From JAYPEY01 sp047618185 (lineage in GTDB: Bacteria; Verrucomicrobiota; Verrucomicrobiia; Limisphaerales; JAYPEY01), in the NCBI GenBank assembly GCA_047618185.1, contig JBLHKZ010000296.1, forward strand, positions 1 through 6,975: a stretch of DNA of 6,975 bases. The letters run 5' to 3'. A model generated the notes under the pieces. It was given only the letters and a program-made list of their open reading frames with translations, was not told where the DNA came from and ran no database searches. How positions within the stretch are numbered: the first letter of the stretch is position 1; the number at the start of each line of letters is the position of its first letter. Position numbers and translations under genes: made by a program. Shown piece after piece: positions 1 through 6,892 of this stretch.

Positions 1-272
1 CCGACGCCCTGATTCGTTCCGCCTCCGGCGTGTTCGTCTACGTCGTCGAAAATCCTAAGAAAGAAGGCGAGTTGCCCGGAGCGCGACGGGTCCCAGTGGA
101 GATCGCCTTCGAACGGGACAATCAAGCCTACGTCAAAGTTTCATCCGACGCCTTTACCGACGGCGATCACATCATCGTCGAAGGCAACGAACGCCTGATG
201 CCCGGTCAGTCGCTGATGGTCAAATCGCGGGAGGAAGCGATGAGCCCGCCCTCACCCGAGCCCGCACAATGA
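1..272 (+). CDS. RND efflux periplasmic adaptor (membrane fusion protein), 3' end only
   Basis: This is the C-terminal end of a gene that starts outside the window; the reading frame enters at base 3 and stops with TGA at 270-272, leaving 89 residues. The visible part has the usual end of HlyD/AcrA-type adaptors: an Ala-Leu-Ile followed by a Gly-Val-Phe-Val-Tyr-Val-Val strand, a short beta-rich membrane-proximal domain, and a Gly-Asp-His-Ile-Ile-Val-Glu-Gly turn that matches the family's closing G-D-x-V-V-x-x-G pattern. It ends in a short Pro/Ser/Glu tail. Such adaptors sit in the periplasm, anchored to the inner membrane, and join the RND pump to the outer-membrane channel. The pump gene overlaps its stop by 4 nt, which supports the family call. 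The N-terminal signal, lipoyl and hairpin domains are not visible, so substrate class cannot be read from it. Confidence 0.85.
   Translation, partial: DALIRSASGVFVYVVENPKKEGELPGARRVPVEIAFERDNQAYVKVSSDAFTDGDHIIVEGNERLMPGQSLMVKSREEAMSPPSPEPAQ
229..272 (+). promoter_or_regulatory. Translation-coupling region: internal Shine-Dalgarno and ATGA stop/start overlap
   Basis: The pump start ATG (269-271) overlaps the adaptor stop TGA (270-272) as ATGA, the classic arrangement for translational coupling. The bases directly before 269 show no good ribosome-binding site. The best one nearby is GGGAGGA at 229-235, with GGAGG ending 5 nt before an ATG at 240 that lies in the adaptor frame and would encode only nine codons before the same TGA. 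Either this site helps ribosomes load and reinitiate at 269, or it is a chance product of Arg-Glu-Glu codons. The overlap is seen directly; the role of the internal site is inference. Confidence 0.45.
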
Positions 273-3200
273 AGCTGATCGAGTATTGCATCCGCCAGCC
301 GATCTCGGTCGCGGTGGGAATCGGTCTGGCGATCATGGCGGGCGTCATGGCCTTCACCAGCGTCCCCGTGCAGATGAAACCCGAGGTCGATTCCGTGGTG
401 ATCTCGGTGACCACGCGATGGGAAAGCGCATCGGCGGAGGAAATAGAAAGCGACATTGTCGAGGAACAGGAAAAGGTTTTGGGCGACGTCACCAAGCTGG
501 TTTCCATGACCAGCAACAGCCAGGCTGGCCAGGGCAACATCCGACTCGAATTCGCCACCGGCACGGATATCGAGGCCGCGAAGGCGGAAGTCCTGCAGAA
601 GCTCGACGAAGTCCCGGGCTATCCCGAAGCCGTGCTGCAACCTGTCGTCGAGGACATCGATCCCGAATCCGTCGACTTCATCGCGTGGGTGGGATTATCG
701 GCCACTGACACCGACTTCGACACCACCACGCTTTACGATTTCATGGAACGCCGCATGAAGCCGCGTTTCGAACGCCTGGAGGGCGTGGCGCAGGTCGGCA
801 TTCGCGGCGGGCGACAATCGGAAATGCAAATCCGCGTGGACGCACGCGCCCTGGCTGAGCGCGGCATCACCTGGAATCAGCTGAGCGAAGCCATCCGCAA
901 CTCCAACCAGAACTTCTCTGCCGGCAAGCTCAACGAAGGCAAGCGCGACATTCGCGTGCGCGCCACCGGACGATTCGAAACGCCTGAGTCCGTGATGAAG
1001 ATGATCATCCGGCGCGATGCGGCGGGGCCGGTCTACATTCGCGACGTGGCGACAGTCATCGAGACCCACAAGGAAAAAACGGATTGGGCCCGGGCGCGGG
1101 GCAGCCAGATGCCCTTCTTCAATTTCCTGCTTCAACGCGGCGGAAATCTGATCGCGACCATGGACAGTATCAAAGCCGAGATTGCCGCGATGAACGCCCC
1201 GGGCGGCCTGCTCGAAGAACGCGCCCGCGAACTCGGGCTCAACGGAAAACTGGAGTTGGTCCAGGTCTACGACGCGACCACCTACGTCGAGGACGCGATC
1301 GATCTGGTGCAAAGCAACATCGTCATCGGCGGCATTCTGGCCACCCTGACGCTGCTTTTCTTTCTGCGGTCGTTCCGAACGGTCGGCATCATCGGCGTGG
1401 CCATCCCCATCTCCGTGATCGGCGCCGTCGTCGTCCTCGTGGCGCTGGGCCGTTCCGTCAACATCATTTCCCTGGCCGGCATGGCCTTCGCCGTCGGCAT
1501 GGTCGTCGACAACGCCATTGTCGTGATCGAGAATATTTTCCGTCATCTTGAGAGGGGCAAGCCGCCCCGGCAAGCGGCGGCGGATGGAGCCGGTGAAGTC
1601 GCCGGCGCGGTCGTCGCGTCGACCGTCACCACCATGGCGGTCTTTCTTCCGATCCTGTTGATTCAGGAAACTGCGGGCCAACTGTTCAAGGATATCGCCT
1701 ACGCAATCATGGCGGCGGTCGCCCTCAGTCTCGTGGTGTCGTTAACCGTGATTCCCACAGCCGCCGCGCGCTTCCTCAAGCAGGGCGAAGGCATGCCCAA
1801 GGGCCGCAAACGAGCCGGCTTTCATCCCCTGGCATTTCTCCGACGCATGGTCAACACCCTGCCCGATCTCACGGCCCGCCTCGTCACTTTTATCAATCGC
1901 AGTTGGCTGATGCGCGGCGCGGTTATCCTCGTCTTCACGCTGGGCACGGTCATCGGCATCAAGCTCCTGATGCCTCCGCTCGACTACCTGCCCAAGGGAA
2001 ATCGCAACATCGTCTTCGGCCTGCTGATCCCTCCCCCCGGCTACAATCTCGATCAACTCACGAAGATGGGCGAGCGTATCGAATCGCAGATCCGACCGGT
2101 CTGGGACGCAGCGCCCGATCAATTCGCTGTCGAAGCCATTCTTCGCGGCGACACGCCCAAGGAGGATCGACGAACCAAGGTTCCCGCATTTCCCGGCGGA
2201 CCGCCCACGGTCCTGCCTCCGCCGATCGAGAACTACTTTCTGGTCAGCTTTGAAGGCCGCATGTTTCACGGAGCCATCTCGACCGACAAACGCCGCGTTG
2301 CCGATTTGATTCCCCTGATGAACAGCGCCGCCAGCGGCCACAACGCGCCCGACGCGATCGCCTTCGCCTTTCAAATGCCCCTCTTCCGCGTCGGCGGCAA
2401 TACCGGCTCCGCGATTAAGATCGATCTGAAGGGACGCGATCTCGATGAAGTGATCGCTTCCGCGCAGGCGCTCATGGGCGGACTGATCGGCAAGTTCGGC
2501 CCCTACAGCGTGAACCCCGATCCCGCAAATTTCGCCATGCCCTCCACCGAGATTCGAATCGTTCCGTTGGATCGCGCCTTGCTCAAGGTCGGTCTGACCC
2601 GACGCGATGTCGGACTGGCAGTTCAGGCACATGGCGACGGCATTCTGTTCTTTCGCGACTACGAGCAAGAAGGCGAGTTGCGAGATCTCAAAGTTATCAG
2701 CCAGGACGCTTCGGGCTCGAATCCGATCGACGGCATTCTCAACGCTCCAATCGCCACCGGCGCCGGAGCCATCGTCGATCTGCGCACGCTGGCGACGGTC
2801 GAGCGTGTGCGCGGCCCCAATGAAATCCGCCACGTGGATCGATCACGCGCAGTGACGCTGCAATTTACACCCCCGGCCGGCATGCCTCTGGAAACTGCCA
2901 TCGACGACGTTCACGCTCTCGTGGCGCAGCTGCGCGAAGGCGGCGGCATCAAACCCGGATTGGAAGTCGGGCTGGCCGGATCGGCGGGCAAGCTGAATGA
3001 AATCAAACAGGCGCTACTCGGCAAAGGCGGATTCCTGGGCGCCGTCGCCAGCTCACTGTTCCTCGCCTTCTTCGTCGTCTATCTCGTGCTGGTCGTCCTA
3101 TTTCAAAGCTGGAGTTCGCCGGTCGTAATCATGCTCACCGTGCCGCTGGCGACCTTTGGCGGCTTCCTCGGCCTGTATGCCGTTCATGTCTGGAGCAACT

Positions 3201-3634
3201 ACGATCCCTACATGCCGGTTCAGAATCTCGACATGCTCAGCATTCTCGGATTCATCATCCTCGCGGGCGTGGTGGTGAACAACGCCATCCTGATCATCCA
3301 CCAGACTCTGAACTTTCTCAAAAATCCGGTGGGCGAGGCGGCGAATCCGCAGGAGGCAATCGTCGCTTCCGTGCGCACTCGCGTGCGGCCTATCCTGATG
3401 AGTTCGCTGACTTCCGTCGGCGGTATGATTCCGCTGGTGTTGATGCCCGGCGCGGGATCGGAACTCTATCGCGGCCTCGGGGCGGTGGTCGTCGGCGGGC
3501 TGCTTGTGTCGACCGTCTTCACCCTCATTCTCGTGCCGGCGGTGCTCAGCGTGGTCTACTCCGCCCTCGACCCGCGCAAAGGATTGAACATCGACGAAGC
3601 GAACGGCGCTGTCGCTCCCTCCACAACCGCCTGA
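269..3634 (+). CDS. RND-family inner-membrane efflux pump (AcrB/HAE-like permease)
   Basis: The 1121-residue product is a proton-driven resistance-nodulation-division transporter, somewhat longer than AcrB (1049). The order is typical. TM1 lies at about 12-32, with a first periplasmic porter domain to about 345. TM2-TM6 span about 349-500, and a basic cytoplasmic stretch at about 504-547 precedes TM7 (about 548-567). A second porter domain covers about 570-915, and TM8-TM12 span about 921-1097. Aligning by eye to AcrB, the TM4 relay D407/D408 becomes D414/N415, TM10 K940 becomes N1004, R971 is kept as R1038 and T978 becomes S1045. The D-N / N-N version occurs in many non-AcrB RND pumps, so it need not mean loss of function. 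TM4 lacks the metal-pump pattern seen in CusA-type proteins, which favours an organic or multidrug-type substrate, but the real substrate is unknown. Proline runs at 588-590 and 650-652 are notable. The start at 269 is fixed by the ATGA overlap and by Met-Lys-Leu-Ile leading straight into TM1. Confidence 0.95.
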   Translation: MKLIEYCIRQPISVAVGIGLAIMAGVMAFTSVPVQMKPEVDSVVISVTTRWESASAEEIESDIVEEQEKVLGDVTKLVSMTSNSQAGQGNIRLEFATGTDIEAAKAEVLQKLDEVPGYPEAVLQPVVEDIDPESVDFIAWVGLSATDTDFDTTTLYDFMERRMKPRFERLEGVAQVGIRGGRQSEMQIRVDARALAERGITWNQLSEAIRNSNQNFSAGKLNEGKRDIRVRATGRFETPESVMKMIIRRDAAGPVYIRDVATVIETHKEKTDWARARGSQMPFFNFLLQRGGNLIATMDSIKAEIAAMNAPGGLLEERARELGLNGKLELVQVYDATTYVEDAIDLVQSNIVIGGILATLTLLFFLRSFRTVGIIGVAIPISVIGAVVVLVALGRSVNIISLAGMAFAVGMVVDNAIVVIENIFRHLERGKPPRQAAADGAGEVAGAVVASTVTTMAVFLPILLIQETAGQLFKDIAYAIMAAVALSLVVSLTVIPTAAARFLKQGEGMPKGRKRAGFHPLAFLRRMVNTLPDLTARLVTFINRSWLMRGAVILVFTLGTVIGIKLLMPPLDYLPKGNRNIVFGLLIPPPGYNLDQLTKMGERIESQIRPVWDAAPDQFAVEAILRGDTPKEDRRTKVPAFPGGPPTVLPPPIENYFLVSFEGRMFHGAISTDKRRVADLIPLMNSAASGHNAPDAIAFAFQMPLFRVGGNTGSAIKIDLKGRDLDEVIASAQALMGGLIGKFGPYSVNPDPANFAMPSTEIRIVPLDRALLKVGLTRRDVGLAVQAHGDGILFFRDYEQEGELRDLKVISQDASGSNPIDGILNAPIATGAGAIVDLRTLATVERVRGPNEIRHVDRSRAVTLQFTPPAGMPLETAIDDVHALVAQLREGGGIKPGLEVGLAGSAGKLNEIKQALLGKGGFLGAVASSLFLAFFVVYLVLVVLFQSWSSPVVIMLTVPLATFGGFLGLYAVHVWSNYDPYMPVQNLDMLSILGFIILAGVVVNNAILIIHQTLNFLKNPVGEAANPQEAIVASVRTRVRPILMSSLTSVGGMIPLVLMPGAGSELYRGLGAVVVGGLLVSTVFTLILVPAVLSVVYSALDPRKGLNIDEANGAVAPSTTA

Positions 3635-3877
3635 CCCATGTCGAATTTGTTCAACAAATCGCGCATCGCCGGCTGGCTGGACCAATCAAAACGCCACGTT
3701 TCGCTCAGGAAATTGAATGCTCAGGTCTCCAAAGCGGCAGAGGACAGCCGCACTCCAGGACCTGTCGGACTACGGACGAGCCTACGATTGCGCGATAGCG
3801 TCCTGGAGTGCGGCTGTCCTCTGCCGCTTTTTCTTATTCCCCAGTTATTTCGGAAACTTCCAAGCGGCTCACGAGAT
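3635..3877 (+). other. Gap between pump and outer-membrane factor genes
   Basis: This 243-nt stretch separates two co-oriented genes whose products work together. It stays open in the frame of the downstream gene from an ATG at 3638, but I see no protein family in those 80 codons and 33 or more of them are supplied by the palindromic element at 3731-3830. Other structure is minor: a 7+1+7 palindrome at 3645-3659 just after the pump stop (arms ATTTGTT and AACAAAT), and a direct repeat GCTCAGG at 3703-3709 and 3719-3725 just before the element. No convincing promoter or strong ribosome-binding site is visible ahead of 3878. Confidence 0.6.
3731..3830. repeat. 100-bp palindromic element with perfect 31-bp inverted arms; possible terminator
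   Basis: Bases 3731-3761 are the exact reverse complement of 3800-3830, with a 38-nt spacer at 3762-3799. The arms contain GCGGCAGAGGACAGCCGCAC and its complement, so in RNA they form a very strong GC-rich stem. On the plus strand the right arm runs into five T bases at 3828-3832, followed by further T-rich sequence, like a Rho-independent terminator; the minus strand lacks such a run. The spacer has a direct repeat CGGAC at 3766-3770 and 3773-3777. Perfect arms of this length, located only between genes, suggest a dispersed non-autonomous palindromic element (REP- or MITE-like). From memory, similar translated motifs (Val-Leu-Glu-Cys-Gly-x-Pro-Leu-Pro-Leu) recur in hypothetical proteins of Verrucomicrobia, but I could not check this. 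No target-site duplication is evident. Confidence 0.85.
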
Positions 3878-5287
3878 ATGCTGAAGCGCTCCGTCGGGCT
3901 TATTGGCATTTTGGTTTTGACCGGCTGCGCGTCATTCACGGAGCGACGCAGCCCCGCTCAAGATGAAGGAGTCCCGGCGGCTCCAGCGTCATTCGCGCAA
4001 AGCAACGCGACGACAAGCCCCTCAGCGGCTTCCAGCTCCGAGCCATGGTGGCGCGTTTTCAAGGACCCGGCTTTGGATTCTCTGATCGAACGCCTGAACG
4101 ACGCAAACCCGGATATCGAAGCCGCCCTGGCCCGGATAGATCAAAGTTTCGCGATCCTTGGCATTACCCGCGGCGCGTTGCTGCCGACCGTCCTCGGAGA
4201 CGCCTCCGCCGGACGACGCCGCGATTCAGTTAACAATCTTCTCTTCCCCATCGCGACGCCCGAATATGCGCGCTACCGCATCGGCGTCGGAGCCTCCTGG
4301 GAAATCGATCTTTGGGGACGCGTTCGCGGCGGCGTCAAACGCGACCGACTTACGGCCGAATCCTCTGAACTCCAATTCAAGGCTCTCCTGCTCTCCCTCC
4401 AGGCCAATCTCGCGCGACAGTATTTCGCCATCCAATCCGCTGAAGCCGAATTGGGAATCCTGCGCGAGGCCGTCGTCATTCGCGAAGAGAACCTGAAGCT
4501 CCAGCAGTCGCGCCTCCAACTCGGATCCGGGGTGGAAGTCGACGTGGCGCGGGCGCGCGTCGAAGCGCTCAACGCGAAAGCCTCGGAGGAAGCCGCCGTC
4601 CGAAGCCTCGGCAAACTGCGGCACGCAATCGCCGCATTGGTCGGCGTCGCGCCCTCTGAGTTCAAAGACAGCCTTGCCAACAAGAACGGCGCCAAACCGA
4701 TGGCGCAAACAGTTCCGGCAGGCGTGCCTTCCTCCCTGCTCGAACGCCGCGCCGACTTGCGGGCGGCGGATCGAACCCTGCGCGCAGCCGCCATTCAGGT
4801 CGGCGTTCGCAAATCGGATTTCCTCCCCACGATCACGCTCACGGGAAGCGGCGGCCTGGCGAGCCTCAAAGCCAGCAGCCTATTTTCGACCGACAGCGGC
4901 CTGTTTGACATCGGCCCACAGATCGACGTGCCAATCTTTCAGGCCGGCACAAGGAAGTCGGCCGTCGCCCAGGCTCAGGCCCAATGGCGCGAAGCCGCGG
5001 CCAACTATCGCGGAGCCCTGCTGACCGCCGTGCGCGAAGTCGACGACGCCCTGCTCGACATCAAGAGTCTCAAGAGCGAATCCACGGTGCGCCACGCAGC
5101 CGTGAACGCCGCGACTCAAGCCGCTCAAGCCGCGACGAGACGCCATGACAGCGGGCTGGCCAGCTACTTCGAAGTCCTCGACGCCGAACGCGAACGCCTC
5201 CAGGCGAGACTCATGGAAAACATCCTTCTCGGCGAGCAACAGGCCGCGGCCGTCAGCCTGATCCAGGCGCTCGGCGGAAGCTGGTAA
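3878..5287 (+). CDS. Outer-membrane efflux lipoprotein (TolC/OprM/NodT-type)
   Basis: From the ATG at 3878 the product is 469 residues, the usual size for this family. It begins with a lipoprotein signal: Lys3-Arg4, a hydrophobic stretch to 14, and lipobox Leu14-Thr15-Gly16-Cys17. The residue after Cys17 is Ala, which fits outer-membrane sorting. A low-complexity Ser/Ala/Pro linker (about 18-55) leads to the family landmark Trp57-Trp58-x3-Phe-x-Asp-Pro. Two TolC-type repeats follow, roughly 60-265 and 280-469, with the motifs Trp-Glu-Ile-Asp-Leu-Trp-Gly-Arg (141-148), Leu-Leu-Glu-Arg-Arg-Ala-Asp-Leu-Arg (287-295), Phe-Leu-Pro-Thr-Ile (315-319), Phe-Gln-Ala-Gly (354-357) and a final Ala-Leu-Gly-Gly-Ser-Trp. 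It should form the trimeric outer-membrane channel for the adjacent pump. The in-frame ATG at 3638 would give 549 residues, but it would translate the palindromic element and leave the signal peptide internal, so I reject it. The ribosome-binding site before 3878 is weak. Confidence 0.93.
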   Translation: MLKRSVGLIGILVLTGCASFTERRSPAQDEGVPAAPASFAQSNATTSPSAASSSEPWWRVFKDPALDSLIERLNDANPDIEAALARIDQSFAILGITRGALLPTVLGDASAGRRRDSVNNLLFPIATPEYARYRIGVGASWEIDLWGRVRGGVKRDRLTAESSELQFKALLLSLQANLARQYFAIQSAEAELGILREAVVIREENLKLQQSRLQLGSGVEVDVARARVEALNAKASEEAAVRSLGKLRHAIAALVGVAPSEFKDSLANKNGAKPMAQTVPAGVPSSLLERRADLRAADRTLRAAAIQVGVRKSDFLPTITLTGSGGLASLKASSLFSTDSGLFDIGPQIDVPIFQAGTRKSAVAQAQAQWREAAANYRGALLTAVREVDDALLDIKSLKSESTVRHAAVNAATQAAQAATRRHDSGLASYFEVLDAERERLQARLMENILLGEQQAAAVSLIQALGGSW

Positions 5288-5357
5288 ATCGATAATCAGG
5301 CGGCGTTTCCAAATCGAATCGAGAACGATGGAGAGTCTCAATGGATCCGAAAGTCGT

Positions 5358-5384
5358 GAGAATCGGACCGGGCGCACGATTCTC
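5358..5384. repeat. Inverted repeat in the convergent gap
   Basis: GAGAATCG (5358-5365) is the exact reverse complement of CGATTCTC (5377-5384), around an 11-nt loop. It lies 71 nt after the outer-membrane factor stop. No T run follows on either strand, so it is not a textbook Rho-independent terminator, though it could protect transcript ends or assist termination together with the next hairpin. Confidence 0.5.
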
Positions 5385-5397
5385 CAGCCGAAACAAC

Positions 5398-5417
5398 GAG
5401 CGCGTTATTTCGCGCTC
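5398..5417. terminator. Candidate bidirectional terminator hairpin between convergent genes
   Basis: GAGCGCG (5398-5404) pairs exactly with CGCGCTC (5411-5417) around a 6-nt loop. Plus-strand transcripts from the efflux genes would then meet TTCTTCTT at 5418; minus-strand transcripts from the sulfatase would meet GTTGTTT. The sulfatase stop codon (complement of 5405-5407) lies in the loop, and the right arm encodes part of its last residues. The 7-bp GC-rich stem is short and neither T-rich tail is perfect, so termination is plausible rather than certain. Confidence 0.45.
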
Positions 5418-6892
5418 TTCTTCGGCGCTGACTTCTTCGCGCGGGGTTTTCGGACGGGCGGGACTGGAGGCGACGTCGGACGCGGATCGATGGCATCGAA
5501 GAATCTCATATTCTTTCCGACTCGGTTGTAATCGCCCAGATCCTCCCGCATCGCTTCCGCTCGTGCCAGCAGGCGACGAACGACCTCCGGGTTTCCTTTG
5601 GCGACATTGGTCGTCTCACCGATGTCACTTTCCAGATCCACGAGAAACGGCTCTTCGAATCCGATCCGATCCGCCGGCGCGATATGCGCATTCCTGCTGA
5701 AGGGCGCCGCTCCGATCGGCTCCTTTTCCCGCGGCAGGTGCAGTTTCCATTGTCCCTGCCTCACTGCCTGAAGATGCACGCGCAGATAATAGAAAAACGC
5801 TTTATCCAGGTCAGCCTTCTCAAAGTCCCCATGAAACAGATGCCGAATGTCCTCCCCATCGATTACCCGATCGTTCGGCTTCTCGCCTCCCGCCAACGCC
5901 GCGAAGGTCGGTAGGATATCGAGTGTGCTGGCGAGCTTGTCGCAGGTCGTCCCAACCGGCACGCGCCCCGGCCCCCAAAGTATTGTAGGAACACGCACGC
6001 CACCCTCGAAGGTGGACACCTTTCCGCTGCGCAGCGGTCCGGCCGATCCGCCATGATCGCCGGGCAGATGCCCGTCCGCATGATCCTTGTTCTTGATCAA
6101 CCAAGGGCCGTTGTCGCTCGTGAACAGCATGTAGGTATTGTCCGCCACGCCCATCTCACGAACGGCGTCCAGGATGCGCCCCACATTGAAATCGATCTCT
6201 TCAATCACATCGCCGTACAAACCTCGTTTACTCTCGCCCTTGAATTGCGACGACGCATCCAGTCGCGTGTGCGGCATGGTGTGCGGCAGGTATACGAAGA
6301 AGGGGCGATCCTGGTTCTTCCGCATGAAACCGATCGCTTCATCCGTGTAGCGCCGCGTCAGTGTCGCCATGTCCGACTTGGGCTCGATCAGCTTCTCGTT
6401 TCGATACAGATTGGCGATGCGGTCGTTGCTCGTCGGCGTGCCATAGAAATAGTCAAAGCCCTGGCGCGTGGGAAACAAGTCCATGAAGAAGCCGGCCTGC
6501 GCGTGTTTGGCCAGATCCCACTTACCGAAACAGCCGGTCGCATAACCCTTCGTCTTCAAGATCTCGGCGATCGTGATCTCATCGCTGTGCAAAATCGGGT
6601 GGACGTTCTTGATGTTTCCGCGTTCCGCGACGCGAAGCGGATAACACCCCGTCATCAACGCCGCGCGAGAAGGACCGCAAACAGGCTGTGCGTAGAAGCT
6701 GGTAAACTTCATCCCCTCCTCCGCCATCCGATCCAGCCGCGGCGTGCGAATATCCGGGGAACCGAAACAACCCACATCCTGATAACCCTGGTCGTCAGTG
6801 AAAATAATGACGAGATTCGGCGGACGTTCCGCGGCGGAGGCCGGACTTCCGAGAACGAAGACCAGCAGAAGAAGCGCTATTCGTTTTTTCAT
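5405..6892 (-). CDS. Secreted sulfatase, formylglycine-dependent (arylsulfatase A-like)
   Basis: The 495-residue product is a type I sulfatase, which hydrolyses sulfate esters outside the cytoplasm. A Sec signal peptide covers about 1-20 (Lys2-Lys3-Arg4, a hydrophobic core, Ala-Ser-Ala before the cut). Family residues are visible in order: metal-binding Asp33-Asp34; the formylglycine motif Cys72-Gly-Pro-Ser-Arg76 followed by Ala-Ala-Leu-Met-Thr-Gly; Gly-Lys124-Trp; Pro-His-Thr-Met-Pro-His208; Ser-Asp260-Asn261-Gly; and Lys291 in the segment leading to Glu-Gly-Gly-Val-Arg300. Cys72 must be oxidised to formylglycine by an enzyme not in this window. One catalytic position differs: the usual Gly-Lys-Trp-His-Leu reads Gly-Lys-Trp-Asp126-Leu. 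The C terminus (471-495) is rich in Pro, then Lys/Arg, with 8 basic residues in the last 15. The substrate is unknown; sulfated polysaccharide or aryl sulfate are both possible. The start at 6892 is set by the signal peptide; no clear Shine-Dalgarno site precedes it. Confidence 0.93.
   Translation of the reverse strand: MKKRIALLLLVFVLGSPASAAERPPNLVIIFTDDQGYQDVGCFGSPDIRTPRLDRMAEEGMKFTSFYAQPVCGPSRAALMTGCYPLRVAERGNIKNVHPILHSDEITIAEILKTKGYATGCFGKWDLAKHAQAGFFMDLFPTRQGFDYFYGTPTSNDRIANLYRNEKLIEPKSDMATLTRRYTDEAIGFMRKNQDRPFFVYLPHTMPHTRLDASSQFKGESKRGLYGDVIEEIDFNVGRILDAVREMGVADNTYMLFTSDNGPWLIKNKDHADGHLPGDHGGSAGPLRSGKVSTFEGGVRVPTILWGPGRVPVGTTCDKLASTLDILPTFAALAGGEKPNDRVIDGEDIRHLFHGDFEKADLDKAFFYYLRVHLQAVRQGQWKLHLPREKEPIGAAPFSRNAHIAPADRIGFEEPFLVDLESDIGETTNVAKGNPEVVRRLLARAEAMREDLGDYNRVGKNMRFFDAIDPRPTSPPVPPVRKPRAKKSAPKKSAK

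Noticed and set aside
206..708. Open frames overlapping the start of the pump gene on both strands
   Set aside because: Their translations show no domain features, and they overlap the pump and adaptor frames, which are clearly real.
695..2833. Long antisense open frames within the pump gene (695-1681 and 1742-2833, minus strand)
   Set aside because: They lie opposite a well-supported pump gene, have low-complexity, His/Asp/Arg-rich translations, and match no family I recognise. GC-rich coding DNA often opens such antisense frames.
3098..3685. 195-residue minus-strand frame across the pump 3' end
   Set aside because: His/Asp/Gln-rich shadow translation of the pump transmembrane codons, with no independent support.
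3731..3830. CRISPR repeat or insertion-sequence end
   Set aside because: There is only one element and no regularly spaced direct repeats, so it is not a CRISPR array. No transposase gene or clear target duplication accompanies it, so it is not a complete insertion sequence.
4226..5377. Minus-strand frames opposite the outer-membrane factor
   Set aside because: They are overlapped by a gene with strong family motifs over its full length, and their own translations resemble nothing known.
5328..5700. Plus-strand frames starting in the convergent gap and running into the sulfatase
   Set aside because: Most of their length is antisense to conserved sulfatase codons, with no ribosome-binding site or recognisable protein features.
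5405..6892. Sulfatase as part of one functional system with the efflux genes
   Set aside because: It is on the opposite strand, convergent, and separated by hairpins. Shared function or regulation is not supported by anything visible here.
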